Below are positions 21,099 to 32,016 of a DNA stretch of 64,000 bases, in pieces; positions within the stretch are counted from its first letter, which is position 1; each line of letters starts with the position of its first letter. Source of the stretch: Porpolomopsis calyptriformis (lineage: Eukaryota > Basidiomycota > Agaricomycetes > Agaricales > Hygrophoraceae); assembly GCA_951640195.1 (NCBI GenBank), contig OX621163.1:2976001-3040000 (forward strand), given 5' to 3'. The notes beneath the pieces were generated by a model, which was not told the DNA's origin, did no database searches, and saw nothing but the letters and a program-made list of their open reading frames with translations. Both the position numbers and the translations under genes were made by a program.

Positions 21099-22451
21099 TG
21101 ATAAGTAAATCTAGCGCGTTGAGCATGGACGTTGGCAATGGCTTGTCAGGTTTCCCTAAGTTTGGGAATACTGCTTCACATACGACGAAGTCCGACTGCC
21201 GTGTCCAGCGATGCGCAGGTGAATAACGTACAGCAGCACGGGCGTCACCAAATGCCGAATCTCCGTGCCGGATGTGGAATGCTTTTGACTTTACGATAAG
21301 GAGAAGCGTTACCGTGGTGGTTGAATGAGAATTTGTGCAAGCCGACTTACGCGCAATGGAGGAGGCTAAGCCTTCCAAGCCAAGTTGAAGCCGACCGACG
21401 TCGAGGACCGACTTGATGGTGCAAAGGACTCCGCTTCAATCTCAAAACGATATCAGCTTGGCCTCTCATTGGGACTACCAGGAACATGTCCAAGGATGAC
21501 ATTTCTCGACGAATGCATTCTGTGCACTCGATTCTCGTCATCTGTACCTGTCCCCGATTTCGTTATCGCTGTGGTCGGGGCACTAGATCCTCATTGTGTT
21601 CGTGCCATCGCTCACCTTTCCCGACCAAAAAAAAGATTGAGGTTACTGGCTTGGTTTTTCCACCAAAGTGGGGCGGGATTATTGCCACAAGAAGACAGCT
21701 CTCCTATCACACCCATCCGCGAGGGTTGCCAGCTCCCTCACCAAATATGGTACGCATTGTTCAATATTCAAATAATTTTCTCTATAAGTAGGGTTGCTTG
21801 CGTAAGACCAGCTACTTGCTCAACGACTCGATCCCGACCCTTTGTACGGAACTGCCAGCGCCCCGGGCCTTCAATTCTAGCAAAGATGTCCGCTATATCT
21901 CTTTGTCAGTATGTTCCTCCTCGGGTGCTGAGACTGGGCACGCGGGCTTGATGTTTCGCGCTGGCCGGAAGGTTTTTGTTACTTCATTTGATGGCTGTGT
22001 ATCTTTTTTCTCTCGGCTGGCGTTTCTGATTTGGCGTGTACCCCGGGAATTGTGCCTCCATCTTTCCCTTTCTGGTCAACTCAACTATGAAACCTCGCCG
22101 GCGGAACTAGCAGTGCTCAGACCCAGGCACGGTTGAGGAAGGGTTCTCGTCATATCCTTGCGGATTTTTGTAATCCCATATACGAATAATGGGATTGCTG
22201 GCGCCCAACATGCGGCAGACTCTTTGCTATCCGTGTAATCATCGACTGAAGCTTCAGTCAGGACCGAGCGACTAATCTGACGCATTTCTTTCATTGCAAT
22301 AACTGGTGAGCCACTATTTGTGATAGAACCCATTGATGATTCGTATAAACCTTTGTCATTCTTCCGATAGTAATTATACCCCAGCCTAATCTGATTGGCG
22401 CTGCCATCTTGCTACCATCTTGAAGCTTGAGCTAAGTACTGTCTTATCGGT
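21099..22451. other. intergenic with decayed pieces of the membrane-protein family
   Basis: No intact gene is supported. A minus-strand frame at 21070-21378 and plus frames at 21385-21951 lack known domains and a convincing splice plan. Around 21955-22010 the words GGCCGGAAGGTTT and TTTGATGGCTGT recur at 24150-24175, upstream of copy D. The end of this stretch (22285-22420) is a remnant listed separately. Confidence 0.45.
22285..22420 (+). pseudogene. 3' remnant of a membrane-family gene
   Basis: TTGCAATAACTGGTGAGCCA matches the last-exon segment of copy D (TTGCAATAACCAGTGAGCCG at about 25552). It is followed by ATTGATGATTCGTATAAA and CAGCC.AATCTGATTGGCGCT, both found again at 26250-26345 ahead of copy E. 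No long frame survives. It marks a lost copy directly upstream of copy C. Confidence 0.55.
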
Positions 22452-22634
22452 GAATTTGCAGGTATTTGCATAGGGGGCCTTTACTCTGGTTTTGGATGTG
22501 ACTAACCAGTGATGATCCTCTTGACAGATTGCCGCCCAAAAAATACAAATTTGGCATGGCACACTTGTTCGACGGCAGTGTACCGTGTTGGAAAGTATTT
22601 AAGTGTGTTTAAGGCTATCGGTTCATAAATCACC
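22452..22634 (+). promoter_or_regulatory. shared upstream block of copy C
   Basis: These 183 bp align with the regions upstream of copies B and E. The motif TGACAGATTGCCGCC lies at 22522-22536, 98 nt before the ATG. As in copy B, a TTGTTCGACGGCAGTG word follows. The leader ends in CACC before the ATG. Confidence 0.65.
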
Positions 22635-23977
22635 ATGCTCGTCCTTCTCTTCGTCGTCTTCTACGTCTCCACCCAATATGCCCAACCTCTTCCTGTCACT
22701 CCCCAATTCATTGACAACCGTTCCGCCACTGACCACTGCGAGGATCCCAACCAATGTCGCACTGTCTGGAACATCATTCAGAGCTGTCTAACGACAGTGT
22801 TAGCATGCACTTGGATCGCACTCCATATGAACATCCCTGGCCCAGATGATTCGTTGTTTTCAAAAACGATGCGCCGTGTTCGTGTTATGGCCTTTGCGCT
22901 AGTTGCACCGGAACTTATTGTTACATTGGCCATGCGGCAGTGGTTTGTTGCTGGTAGATACGCGGAGGGATACAAAGGCATGTCTTGTGGTATAGCTCCC
23001 ATTTCATTGTTAACAGAGACATGTGTCTAGAATATGGTTGGACGCGAACCCATGGATTCTTTGCTATCATGGGAGGTTTCGTGCTCTATGATGGTGATCG
23101 ACCTGGTCGCATGCTCGAGCCAGGGGAGCTACGTCCCTATCTAGAAAGCCATGAAATCGAAATCACTGAGGAAGAAATTAAAGACAAGAGCAAAGGAGAC
23201 ATACTGTCGAAGGCTGTCGTGCTGGTCCAAACAGGGTGGTTCATACTCCAGTGTATCGCTCGTGGCATTGAGCAGTTGCCAATCACAGAACTCGAAATTG
23301 CGACACTCGGTTTCGCAGCCCTTAGCTTTGGGACATACTTACTCTGGTTGGACAAGCCGCTGAGCGTCCAATGTGCTGTCCCAGTGCGGAGAAGATTGTC
23401 GTTTACGAAAGATGGGCATGTCCAGGGCGGAAGCTCATTCAGCCATAGGGTCGTGGAGGCTATCAAATCGGGCGTAAAAGGTTTTCCTGACGGAATTCGA
23501 GGCTTGGTTCGGTACCTGAAAGAACTTGAATTTGTTAATGGGATTAGTGGAATGATCTTTGGGGATGGTGTGGTTGAAGCGAGAGCTTCCACATTTTATA
23601 CCGGTGACCTGCAAGCTAATCAAGCTTCTGTTTTTGCCACGGGACTGGCTTGTGCAACGATCTTCGGAGCGATTCATTGCATCGCCTGGTCATTTCACTT
23701 CCCAACCCCGACGGAGCAACTACTCTGGCGCATTTCTTCCGTTGCAATATCTGGTGCACCAATATTTTTTTTCATGTTTGGGTTCATTGGCGCAGCCATC
23801 GAAAACACTTTTTACTCTTTTTTGTTAGGATTTGTTTTCTTTCTCTTATTCTCAACATATTTTCTTTACGCCTTCTTTCGGCTGGTCTTGCTTGTTATTT
23901 CATTCACTTCGTTAAGGTCGCTCCCTCCTGGTGCATACCAGACTGTTCTCTGGACGACATTTATACCACACTTGTAG
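22635..23977 (+). CDS. multi-pass membrane protein family, copy C
   Basis: Exon 1 is 22635-22977, exon 2 23031-23977; 429 aa. At the conserved intron position the donor reads AAAG/GCATGT, a GC donor, with acceptor GTCTAG at 23030; copies A and B have GTATGT and GTGTGT there. A fallback GT donor 12 nt downstream (22990, GTATAG) would give a 41-nt intron and four extra residues (GMSC) in frame. The protein has the signal-like start MLVLLFVVFYVSTQYAQPLP, the CRTVWNIIQSCLTTVLACTW helix, HMNIPGPDD, EYGWTRTHGFFAIMGGF, WFILQCIARGIEQL, LLWLDKPLSVQCAVP, a variable linker, several C-terminal helices and the end SLPPGAYQTVLWTTFIPHL. Function unknown. Confidence 0.83.
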
Positions 23978-24431
23978 CGCTCAGGTATTTCTTCCATGTC
24001 GCAGTTCCTTGAACGGTACTTGTTCTTGGGATTATTTACTCCTTCTCTTTTCCACCAAGTTCCTCTTCGTGGTGCTGGATAGTCGCGACTGGGTACACGG
24101 AGCTCGCTCTGTTTACTTGGCAATCGGCAACCTATTTTGAAATTTCTCGTTGGCCGGAAGGTTTGATGGCTGTTTATCTTCTCTCGGATGGGATTGCTGG
24201 TCGTGCCACCTACCCCGGGAATTGTGCAGCTGCGTTGGGAGGTCCCTTGTTCGTAGCGGCTAATCTTCGTGGCGTTATTATTATTATTGGCAGTGCACTG
24301 CATGACTTGAATGACGTAAACCGACTTCATCCTCATGGTGGAAATTTTCCGCTTCTATTCCAGGCATCCGGGCAATTGCGGTTACCATCATACATAAAGT
24401 ATGGACATTCACAATGCAGCCGTAAGTCACC
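23978..24431. other. intergenic between copies C and D
   Basis: No gene is seen. GGCCGGAAGGTTT and TGATGGCTGT words at about 24150 repeat those at 21965. The family motif is absent or degraded here; GGGCAATTGCGGTT at about 24370, 50-60 nt before the ATG of copy D, is the nearest match on the reverse strand. The last 30 bp (AATGCAGCCGTAAGTCACC) resemble the leader of copy A. Confidence 0.45.
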
Positions 24432-25777
24432 ATGTTCGCTCTTCTCTTCATTGGCCTCTACGGCTCCACCCAATATGCCCAATCTCTCCCTATCACTCCC
24501 CAATTCATCTACACACGCTCCTCCAATCACCACTGCGAGGATCCTAACCAATGCCGTACGGTTTGGAACATCATCCAGAGCTGTTTGACGACAGTGTTAG
24601 CATGCACTTGGGTTGCGCTCCATATGAACATCCCTGGCCCAGATGATTCGCGGCTTTCAAGAACGACGCGTCGTATTGGTATTATGGCCCTTGCACTGGT
24701 TGCACCAGAACTTGTTGTTGTACTGGCAATGCGACAGTGGTTTGCTGCTGGTAGATATGCGGAGCAATACAAAGGCACGTCTTGTGGTCTAGTTCCCATT
24801 TCATTGTTGACAGGGACATGTGTCTAGAATATGGGTGGACGCGAACCCATGGATTCTTTGCTATCATGGGAGGTTTCATGCTCTATGATGGTGACCGACC
24901 TGTTCGCATGCTCAAGCCAGAGGAGCTAGGTCCCTATTTACAGAGCCATGAAATCGAAATCACTGGGGAAGAAATCAAAGACAGAAGCAAAGGCGATATA
25001 CTGTCGAAAGCTGTCGTCCTGGTCCAGACAAGCTGGTTCATACTCCAGTGCATTGCTCGCCAAATTGAGCGGTTGCCAATCACTGAACTTGAAATTGCGA
25101 CACTTGCCTTTGCGGCCCTTAACTTTGCAACGTACCTCCTCTGGTTGGACAAGCCTCTCAGTGTCAAATGTGCTGTCCCATTGCGGAGAAGATTGTCGTT
25201 TGCGAAAGATGAGAATGTCCAGGATGAGGTTCCATCCAGCCGCGGGGTCGTGGAGGCTATCAAATCGGGCGTACGACATTCCCCCGACGCAATTCGAGGC
25301 TTGGTTCGGTACTTCGGAGAGCGTGGATTTTGGGGCACTGTGTTTGATGGGATTTTTCGACTGATACGTGGTAACGGTGATGTTGAAACGAGAGCTTCCA
25401 CGTTTTACACAGGGGACGCACGAGAAGCTGAACTCTCTGTCGCCCTCATGGGATTGGGTTGTGCAATGATCTTTGGAGCCATTCATTGCATCGCCTGGTC
25501 GTTTCACTTTCCAACACCAACAGAGCAATTACTTTGGCGAATCTCTTCTGTTGCAATAACCAGTGAGCCGATGGTCGTTCATATGCTTCATGTTGCCGCC
25601 CATCGATCCAACATCCTTTTCTTGAAAACCTTTTTTACCATTCTCTTCTCCACCGCATCTTTTCTCTACATCTTCTCTCGACTCGTCTTGCTCGTTATTC
25701 CATTCACCTCGTTAAGGTCGCTCCCTTCTGAAGCATACCAGACCGTTCGTTGGACGACATTTATACCACATCTATAG
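24432..25777 (+). CDS. multi-pass membrane protein family, copy D
   Basis: Exon 1 is 24432-24774, exon 2 24828-25777; 430 aa. Like copy C it has a GC donor (AAAG/GCACGT) with acceptor GTCTAG at 24827; a GT at 24787 (GTCTAG context, weak) could give a 41-nt in-frame alternative. Landmarks are all present: MFALLFIGLYGSTQYAQSLP, CRTVWNIIQSCLTTVLACTW, HMNIPGPDDS, EYGWTRTHGFFAIMGGFMLY, WFILQCIARQIERL, LLWLDKPLSVKCAVP, the divergent linker with RGFWGTVFDGIFRLI, and RSLPSEAYQTVRWTTFIPHL. It is closest to copy C, and the two share the donor change, so that change probably predates their separation. It lacks the clear upstream motif. Function unknown. Confidence 0.83.
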
Positions 25778-26588
25778 CGATTCTTAATCCTTCTGTGAGA
25801 TTTTATTCAAGTCTGTGCTCATTTAGATTGATTTTTCTTTCCAGTTATTCGAGGATTCATAGTCTTGTCGGATTGATGCTCACAAGACGGTGGCAAAACA
25901 TGAATGTGTCTTAACTTCTTGTTTATAAAACCGCCCCCGGACGCATCGACATTAAATTCATACCTGCTCTAGAATATTTCGACCCCCTCTCCTTCTCCAT
26001 CAGAATTGACTGCAAAGACGATCGTGAGCTCGAATGCGATTGCGAGGATACCAAGCTGACGCAAGGAAGAAGGCGTGTTCATCTTTTCTTGTTCGTTTCT
26101 GCGAAAATGAAAGATCCGCAATCTCGACGCGGCGGACTCCTTGTTATCCTGTAGTCATCGACCCACTCTTTAGTTAATCAATCCAACCCCAGCAGAGAAA
26201 CTACCTGGTCGCATTTCTTCCATTGGTGAGCCAATGCCTTTTTCATTATGAGAGAACCTATTGATGATTCGTATAAAACCTTTCTTATTATTCTTCCGGC
26301 AGTAACTATACTCCAGCCTCATCTGATTGGCGCTCAGGAGGCAATGCCGCACTTTCTGGAGCTCTCGAAAATCTGGACACACTGTCGCTGAGTTTGGTGG
26401 TTTGTGTTGGCACCGAGGACCAAGAGATCCGTCATTTTTTCTTGACTCCCATTGCATCACTCCCTCACACAGCATACCAAACGGTTCGTTGAACAATATC
26501 TCTTGTAGTCATAATTCCTCAATCACTCCAACTTCATCGCATTTTGCTCTATGCTGCCTCCATCTTCACCCAAGTACTGTTCATCAAC
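25778..26588. other. intergenic with a second membrane-family remnant
   Basis: This stretch separates copies D and E. At 26210-26345 it repeats the remnant found before copy C: a CATTTCTTCCATTGGTGAGCC segment (end of the last exon), ATTGATGATTCGTATAAA, and CAGCCTCATCTGATTGGCGCT. A further piece at about 26470 (CACACAGCATACCAAACGGT) recalls the AYQTV-coding end. No intact frame remains. Confidence 0.5.
26210..26510 (+). pseudogene. decayed membrane-family gene fragment
   Basis: The fragment carries short matches, in order, to the 3' part of the family's second exon, including CAGCATACCAAACGGTTCGT near 26479, which matches the codons for AYQTVR in intact copies. Frames are broken throughout. 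It sits just before the promoter block of copy E, as the other remnant does before copy C. Confidence 0.5.
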
Positions 26589-26776
26589 GAATTTCCAAGG
26601 ATTCGCATAGATGGCTCTCCTTTCTGGTTTTAGATGTGGCCAGTGTGAGATTCCGGACAGATCTGCGTGATGGCTCCGATGACAGATTGCCGCCGGAATA
26701 ACCTTGCGGAATCCTGCAGGTATCCACCAGGCCTGCTGTTATCATACATACATGCACAGCACAGCCGCAAATCACC
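26589..26776 (+). promoter_or_regulatory. shared upstream block of copy E
   Basis: These 188 bp align with the upstream blocks of copies B and C. TGACAGATTGCCGCC lies at 26680-26694, 83 nt before the ATG, the same spacing as in copy A. The leader ends in AAATCACC before the ATG. Confidence 0.65.
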
Positions 26777-28114
26777 ATGTTCGCTCTTCTCGTCGTCGTC
26801 CTCTACGTCTCCACCCGATTTGCCCAATCTCTCCCTACTACTCCTTCATTCATCGACATACGTTCCTCCGATCACCACTGTGAGGATCCTAACCAATGTC
26901 GTACTGTTTGGAACATCATCCAGAGCTGTTTAACGACAGTGTTAGCATGCACTTGGGTTGCGATCCATATGAACATCCCTGGCCCGGACGATTCATGGTT
27001 TACAACAACGAAGCACCGTATTGGTGTTATGGTAGTTGCGCTGGTTGCGCCGGAATTTATCGTTACATTGGCGATGCAGCAACGGATAGCTGCTAGTAGA
27101 TATGCGGGGGAATACCAAAGTGTGTCTTGTCCTCTAATTTACATTTCATTGTTGACAGTGATGTGTCCAGAATACGGTTGGACGCGAACCCATGGATTCT
27201 TTGCCATCATGGGAGGTTTCGTGCTATATGATGGTGATCGACCTGTCCGCACGCTTAAGCCAGAAGAGCTACTCTTCCAACTACAGGACCACGAATTTGA
27301 AATCACTGAGGAAGAAATTAAAGACAAAAGCAAAGGTGACATACTGTCGAAAGGTGTTGTGCTGGTCCAGACAGGCTGGTTCATACTCCAGTGTATCGCT
27401 CGCGGTATCGAGCGGTTACCAATCACAGAACTTGAAATTTCGACACTCGCTTTCGCGGCTCTCAACTTTGGGACATACCTACTCTGGTTGGACAAGCCGC
27501 TGAGCGTCCAATGTGCTGTCCCAGTGAAGAGAAAATTGTTGTTTACGCGAGATGAGCATGTCCAAGGTGGAGGCTCGTTCAGTCGTAGGGTCGTGGAGGC
27601 TATCAAATCGGGCGCCAAATGTCTTCCTGACGCAATTCGAGACTTGGTTCGGAACCTGAAAGAAATTGAATACGTTGATGGGATCGATCGAGTGGCTCGT
27701 GGTAATGGTAGGGTCGCAAGAAGAGCTTCCACGTTCTATACAGGAAACGTGCACAGTAATCGAGTCTCTGTTTTTGCCGCAGGACTGGCTTGCGCAATGG
27801 TCTTTGGAGGGATTCATTGCATCGCCTGGCTCTTCCACTTCCCAACCCCGATGGAGCAACTACTTTGGCGCCTTTCTTCCGTTGCAATATCTGGTGGGCC
27901 GATACTTGTTTTCGTGATTACTTTGGTTGATCCTCTGGTTGATGCTGACTCGTGTTTTTTCGGATCCTTTCTTTTCATTTTTATTTATCTAACACCTTTT
28001 CTTTACACCTTCTCTCAACTGGCCTTGCTCGTTATTTCATTCACCTCGTTAAGGTCGCTCCCCCCAGGTGCATACCAGACTGTTCGTTGGACGACATTTA
28101 TACCTCATCTGTAG
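26777..28114 (+). CDS. multi-pass membrane protein family, copy E
   Basis: By alignment with the other copies the intron is 27120-27170 (GTGTGT...GTCCAG, 51 nt), giving exons 26777-27119 and 27171-28114 and 428 aa. Two bases have been lost from the intron relative to the 53 nt of the other four copies, and it contains no in-frame stop, so the unspliced message is also open (445 aa, with 17 extra residues before EYGW). The last base of exon 1 is A where A-D have G, which weakens the donor. Landmarks: MFALLVVVLYVSTRFAQSLP, CRTVWNIIQSCLTTVLACTW, HMNIPGPDDSW, YGWTRTHGFFAIMGGFVLY, LLWLDKPLSVQCAVP, RSLPPGAYQTVRWTTFIPHL. Function unknown. Confidence 0.83.
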   Translation: MFALLVVVLYVSTRFAQSLPTTPSFIDIRSSDHHCEDPNQCRTVWNIIQSCLTTVLACTWVAIHMNIPGPDDSWFTTTKHRIGVMVVALVAPEFIVTLAMQQRIAASRYAGEYQSVSCPLIYISLLTVMCPEYGWTRTHGFFAIMGGFVLYDGDRPVRTLKPEELLFQLQDHEFEITEEEIKDKSKGDILSKGVVLVQTGWFILQCIARGIERLPITELEISTLAFAALNFGTYLLWLDKPLSVQCAVPVKRKLLFTRDEHVQGGGSFSRRVVEAIKSGAKCLPDAIRDLVRNLKEIEYVDGIDRVARGNGRVARRASTFYTGNVHSNRVSVFAAGLACAMVFGGIHCIAWLFHFPTPMEQLLWRLSSVAISGGPILVFVITLVDPLVDADSCFFGSFLFIFIYLTPFLYTFSQLALLVISFTSLRSLPPGAYQTVRWTTFIPHL

Positions 28115-28261
28115 CACTTAGTAATTTCTTCCAGTTCCTGTTCTTATCTACACTTTCCCTTTCCAAGAATGAGTCACACTGACTGACAGTTTCATTTCAT
28201 GCCTTTATAACTTTGGCATCTCCTTGTTAATGCCTTGGACATATTCATGGTTGGACTGGCC

Positions 28262-29348
28262 ATGAACGACCTTCAGTATTCAGACGGTGACATCGTTCTG
28301 ATCATCGCCGAGCATCGATATGTAGTCCATAAAGCTATCCTTGGCGCTCACTGTGGCGTCTTTGCCGACATGTTCACAATGCCAGCACCAGTTGGCCCAG
28401 AAGAAATACCCGTCGTTCAGATTCATGACGAACCGGAGCCATTTACCTTGTTCTTACGCGCACTATACGGTCATTGGTACATGTTTACCCATCTTCTCCC
28501 CAACATTTGACGTTTTGACCTGCAATCTTAGTCTTGACCCGCACCTCCCAAAGGGCAGGAAGGACAATGTGACCCTAATCTCTGCGGTCATTGATCTGGC
28601 CGATAAATACAACGTTTCCCATCCCGACATGCGCACCCTATTCCTTCCGTTCATTCAACGCGACTGGCCAGAGACACTCTCCGCCTGGGACGAAAACGAA
28701 GCTTGTATCGAGCAGCTCCGAGCAGAATTGCGTAAAAAAAACAGGCTAGACACCCTCGACAGCTTACTCCCCGAGCCAGCCTGTGTCATCCGCTTCGCCC
28801 ACGTTTACAAAGAGTGCGAGAAGCCCATTCAACCCATCCCAAAATACCTCCCCGCAGCGTTTTATCATCTTGCGCGTATACCTCTATGGGCAGACTCGGA
28901 TAGTGGGGTACCGCCTCCTCCTGCTTTCAAGGAGGGCTTGCGCAGGTCGAAGCATTCGTTGCTCTCCCACCAAGATTTGTTGTGTCTCCTTCACGGACTG
29001 GACGATCTCCAGGCCCGAACAGCTAACATTGCGTTTGCCAGCTTCCCGAGAGAAGCTAAAAAATTTGAAGGGGCTTCGACCAAGGAGCGGGAGGCGATGA
29101 TGGATTGGTGGCGGCGCGTGGGGGTGGAAAGGCTGGTGGGTTGTCATAGTCGGGATCCGCTTCACGATTTGAAGGTCTTGATTGATGCGATGGGGGAAGC
29201 CAAGGTGGATGATGTGGAGTTACTCGCGATTCGCCGGGAAACTGGCGCGCCGTACAGGAAGGCTATTCAGGAATTTCTGGAAGGGGAAAGGCGAATCCTT
29301 TGGGATTCACTTGGTTATTTTTTCAGGCTCTGGCGTTTCTTTTACTAG
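28262..29348 (+). CDS. BTB/POZ-domain protein 1
   Basis: Exon 1 is 28262-28476 and exon 2 28532-29348, joined across a 55-nt intron (GTACAT...CTTAG); 343 aa. The N-terminal BTB fold is clear: LQYSDGDIVLIIAEHRYVVH, KAILGAHCGVFADMFTMP and PFTLFLRALYG. BTB domains dimerise and often link targets to cullin-3. The intron interrupts the BTB domain just after ALYG. The remaining 260 residues are helical with repeated WADSD, FEGASTKEREAM and LVGCHSRDPL blocks, as in the agaricomycete-expanded BTB family. The start at 28262 is chosen because it aligns with the ATG of the paralogue at 39070; an in-frame ATG at 28247 exists. It is clearly homologous to the gene at 39070. Confidence 0.85.
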
Positions 29349-30239
29349 TCCACAACCAGGTAAATCCCACACCTCTATTCCCCACATTCTCCAAGCTGAT
29401 TTTATCTCTGAGGAAGCTACACCTGTCAGGAGACGAAAGGCCTCGAACTTCTCAATTGTCCGTCACAAACCCGCTCTACGATATACGCCGAAGACACACT
29501 CAACAAAAAGAACTCTTGGGATAGGAATTGTATTCCACTCTAGAGGGGCCCATTCGCTAATGCATCCTTTCCATGCGGAACAATTTTGGTTGGGTCAGTT
29601 CATCCATACGCCACGATGGATCTTAGGCGAGCAAAGTGGCCATCCGGCTCAGGTGCCAATGATGTTGTATTCGAATTCGTGATATACAACGGTACCAAAG
29701 CGAACGACACAGCTTCAAGTCAATATGCTTCTCTCCGTCACAATATATTCATCAATCGTCATCCCTCAACCGACCCTGCGATACCCTCGACAGATACCAC
29801 ATTCTCTGGGAAATCATCCGAAGCTGTTTACCCGTGCGCTTGGGCTACCCCCCGTATAAACGTCCTATACCCATCCTGTCGAGCATGGAAAATGGTGAAT
29901 ATTGCAATAATGAGGGCATCAGAGGATGTTGCTGCTGCGAGATTTGGATGCAAAAATTTCGGCCAGACCTACATTCGATAATGAAAAGACGGCTAGGAAT
30001 GCCATTTGCCTCGATCTTTCCTTGATATTTAAACAGACTCAACAGCAAATACCGCAGTGTTCAGACTCACCAATGATCAATAACATCCATTGGATGGAAT
30101 ACGTCGAGTAAGAACCTTGTAGTACTCATCTGAAATGGCGGAGAGAGTAAGACTTAGCGCGAGCCTCGGGATGGGGTGATCTGGATTGGCCTAGTTCGTG
30201 CCCCACTCGCGCTCATGAAGGTGACAAGAATGAACTGGA

Positions 30240-31900
30240 CCCATTTGTCCTATTTCAGTGCACTTGGGTGGGGGATTACTTGATGCGGATTTCCACTCTC
30301 ACACTGGGAAACCATGAAGACGTTACCTACAGCTAGGACCGTGATACTCTGTAGGCCTTCCAGTATTCATTCAATTCATTGAAAGCTCACCTTGAATACT
30401 TTCTAAGCGTTCATCCTCCTTTCAGCAATCACAATCATGGGAATGAGCCGCTGGTTAGTTGGCCAAGACGGTAGGGCAGGGTCAAAGGCAATAGGATTTC
30501 CTATTGCCAGAGTATTAGCTGCCGCAGCTACCATGATTGTGGTGGTGCTTGCTGCCCTGTAAGTGCAGATCGAAATATCGATAAGAGTGACCACTAACGC
30601 GAAACCCAGCTTCAACTTCGTGTCCCCGATTTGGGTCGAGCTCATTTGGCTTAGTAAGTAGTCCAATTTCAGTCTCAACAACGTCCAACGGAACCACTGC
30701 AGGTTTTTTATGGATATTCTGGCTTATCGTTGGAGTCATTGGAATTAGTATCGAGCTATCGCTATGCTGTCAGACCCCCTCTGGCCACCGTTTGGGTATA
30801 TCCAATCATTTTTCATTAATTGTGCGTGGCTATTCTTAGATAACTTGTATTCTTCGGCTTTAGGTCAATCTATATTGTCACTGGTCAACTCAGCCTTTCG
30901 TAAGCACACCAACTGTTTCCATTCACATCCTGACATTTCTCCTGGTCATATCAGTCTTCACCTACTGGGCTGTTGTTCTTACACTAACCCTTCTCGCAAG
31001 GAGACATGGCAACCAACTGTGGACATCCACTGTTCAGGATGCTGATTTTTATGCTGTTAGGCAAATACATCAACACCAATTAGTCACTCGATAGTCCCCT
31101 CGCTTTGACAAAAAGCAAGTGACGCTTGACAAATGGTTCTCTGAAGGTACCAATTTTATATTGATATTAGCACTCTGAAGTGGTGTTCACCAATTCGGGT
31201 TGCGACAGGTCATCCGTTGCTAACGTCCATGACACTGGTCTTCGACTTATGATAATTTACAAGGTTCTCATGTATGTATGGATATTGGGGGGCACTCATT
31301 GTCTCCGCGTCTCTGAAAACCGGCATCACGGTGGCCTACAGTTGTGTTGTCGCGTGCTCCGAAGCCTTTGGACATTCCAGTCGGCAAGAGAGGATGCTCG
31401 CAAGAAAAATGGGTGGAATACGATGAGTCTTCCGACACTGCTGTGATGTTTGCTGGGAGAATGGTGCTCACTGCAACATAACGTTGTAATTTCCCAATGC
31501 GGACCTGCACTTTGACGTTCACGCAAGGCACTAGACTTTTAACATTCGATCTCTGCTGGACAGCTTCAATTGTGAGGTGTGGATGCATCCTATGTATCTC
31601 AATTTCGCATACCTTATTGCGTAACATTTCTAGCTCCTTGTTTTTGGATCTCTATTTCACTACAAGAAAACCATCAAGAACAGTTTCGCTGGCCCTCCCG
31701 ATGAAGGGTTTCCATCTGCTTCAGCAACGCAAGTGCCTTGTCTATACATCATGAATCCGACATGTTGAAATCAACGACAGCATAAGGGACTGGTATCCCA
31801 AGCACAACACTTTTCAAATACTATTTGCCCTGACATCTGGTCCGTTCACCCTTGTCTCTCCAAAGTTGAAATTTCTTTCAAGGCCCACGTATCGCGCTCG
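30240..31900 (+). pseudogene. segmental duplication copy 1 with decayed membrane-protein exons
   Basis: This aligns, with many indels, with 34910-36515. Shared words in order: CTAGGACC.TGATACTC near 30335, GC.ACCATGATTGTGGT near 30530, CTGTAAGTGC.GAT (a donor), GGGTC.AGCTCATTTGGCTT near 30640, ATGGTTCTCTGAAGGTACCA near 31134, TTCGGGTTGCGA near 31195 and ACGACAGCATAAGGGACTGG near 31775. Pieces such as WVELIWL and LWIFWLIVGVI, separated by intron-like GTAAGT...CAG spacers, suggest a small multi-pass (MARVEL-like) membrane gene. Stops and frame changes make it a probable pseudogene; the family name is uncertain. Confidence 0.5.
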
Positions 31901-32016
31901 TTTCTCGGTACAGGGATGAGGATGTCGTGGAGTTGCTGGTTGCGCGCAATGATATTCGCAAGACTTTGAAAATCAAACGCCACTTGCCTATGCGGCTCTG
32001 CATAGGCATGATCCGT

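Noticed and set aside
21070..21378. Minus-strand 102-aa frame upstream of the conserved unknown gene
   Set aside because: It overlaps the possible longer first exon, has no domain and no splice partner; kept as intergenic.
26777..28114. Copy E as an intronless gene fused by retroposition
   Set aside because: The intron sequence is still present and aligned with the other copies; it merely lacks a stop.
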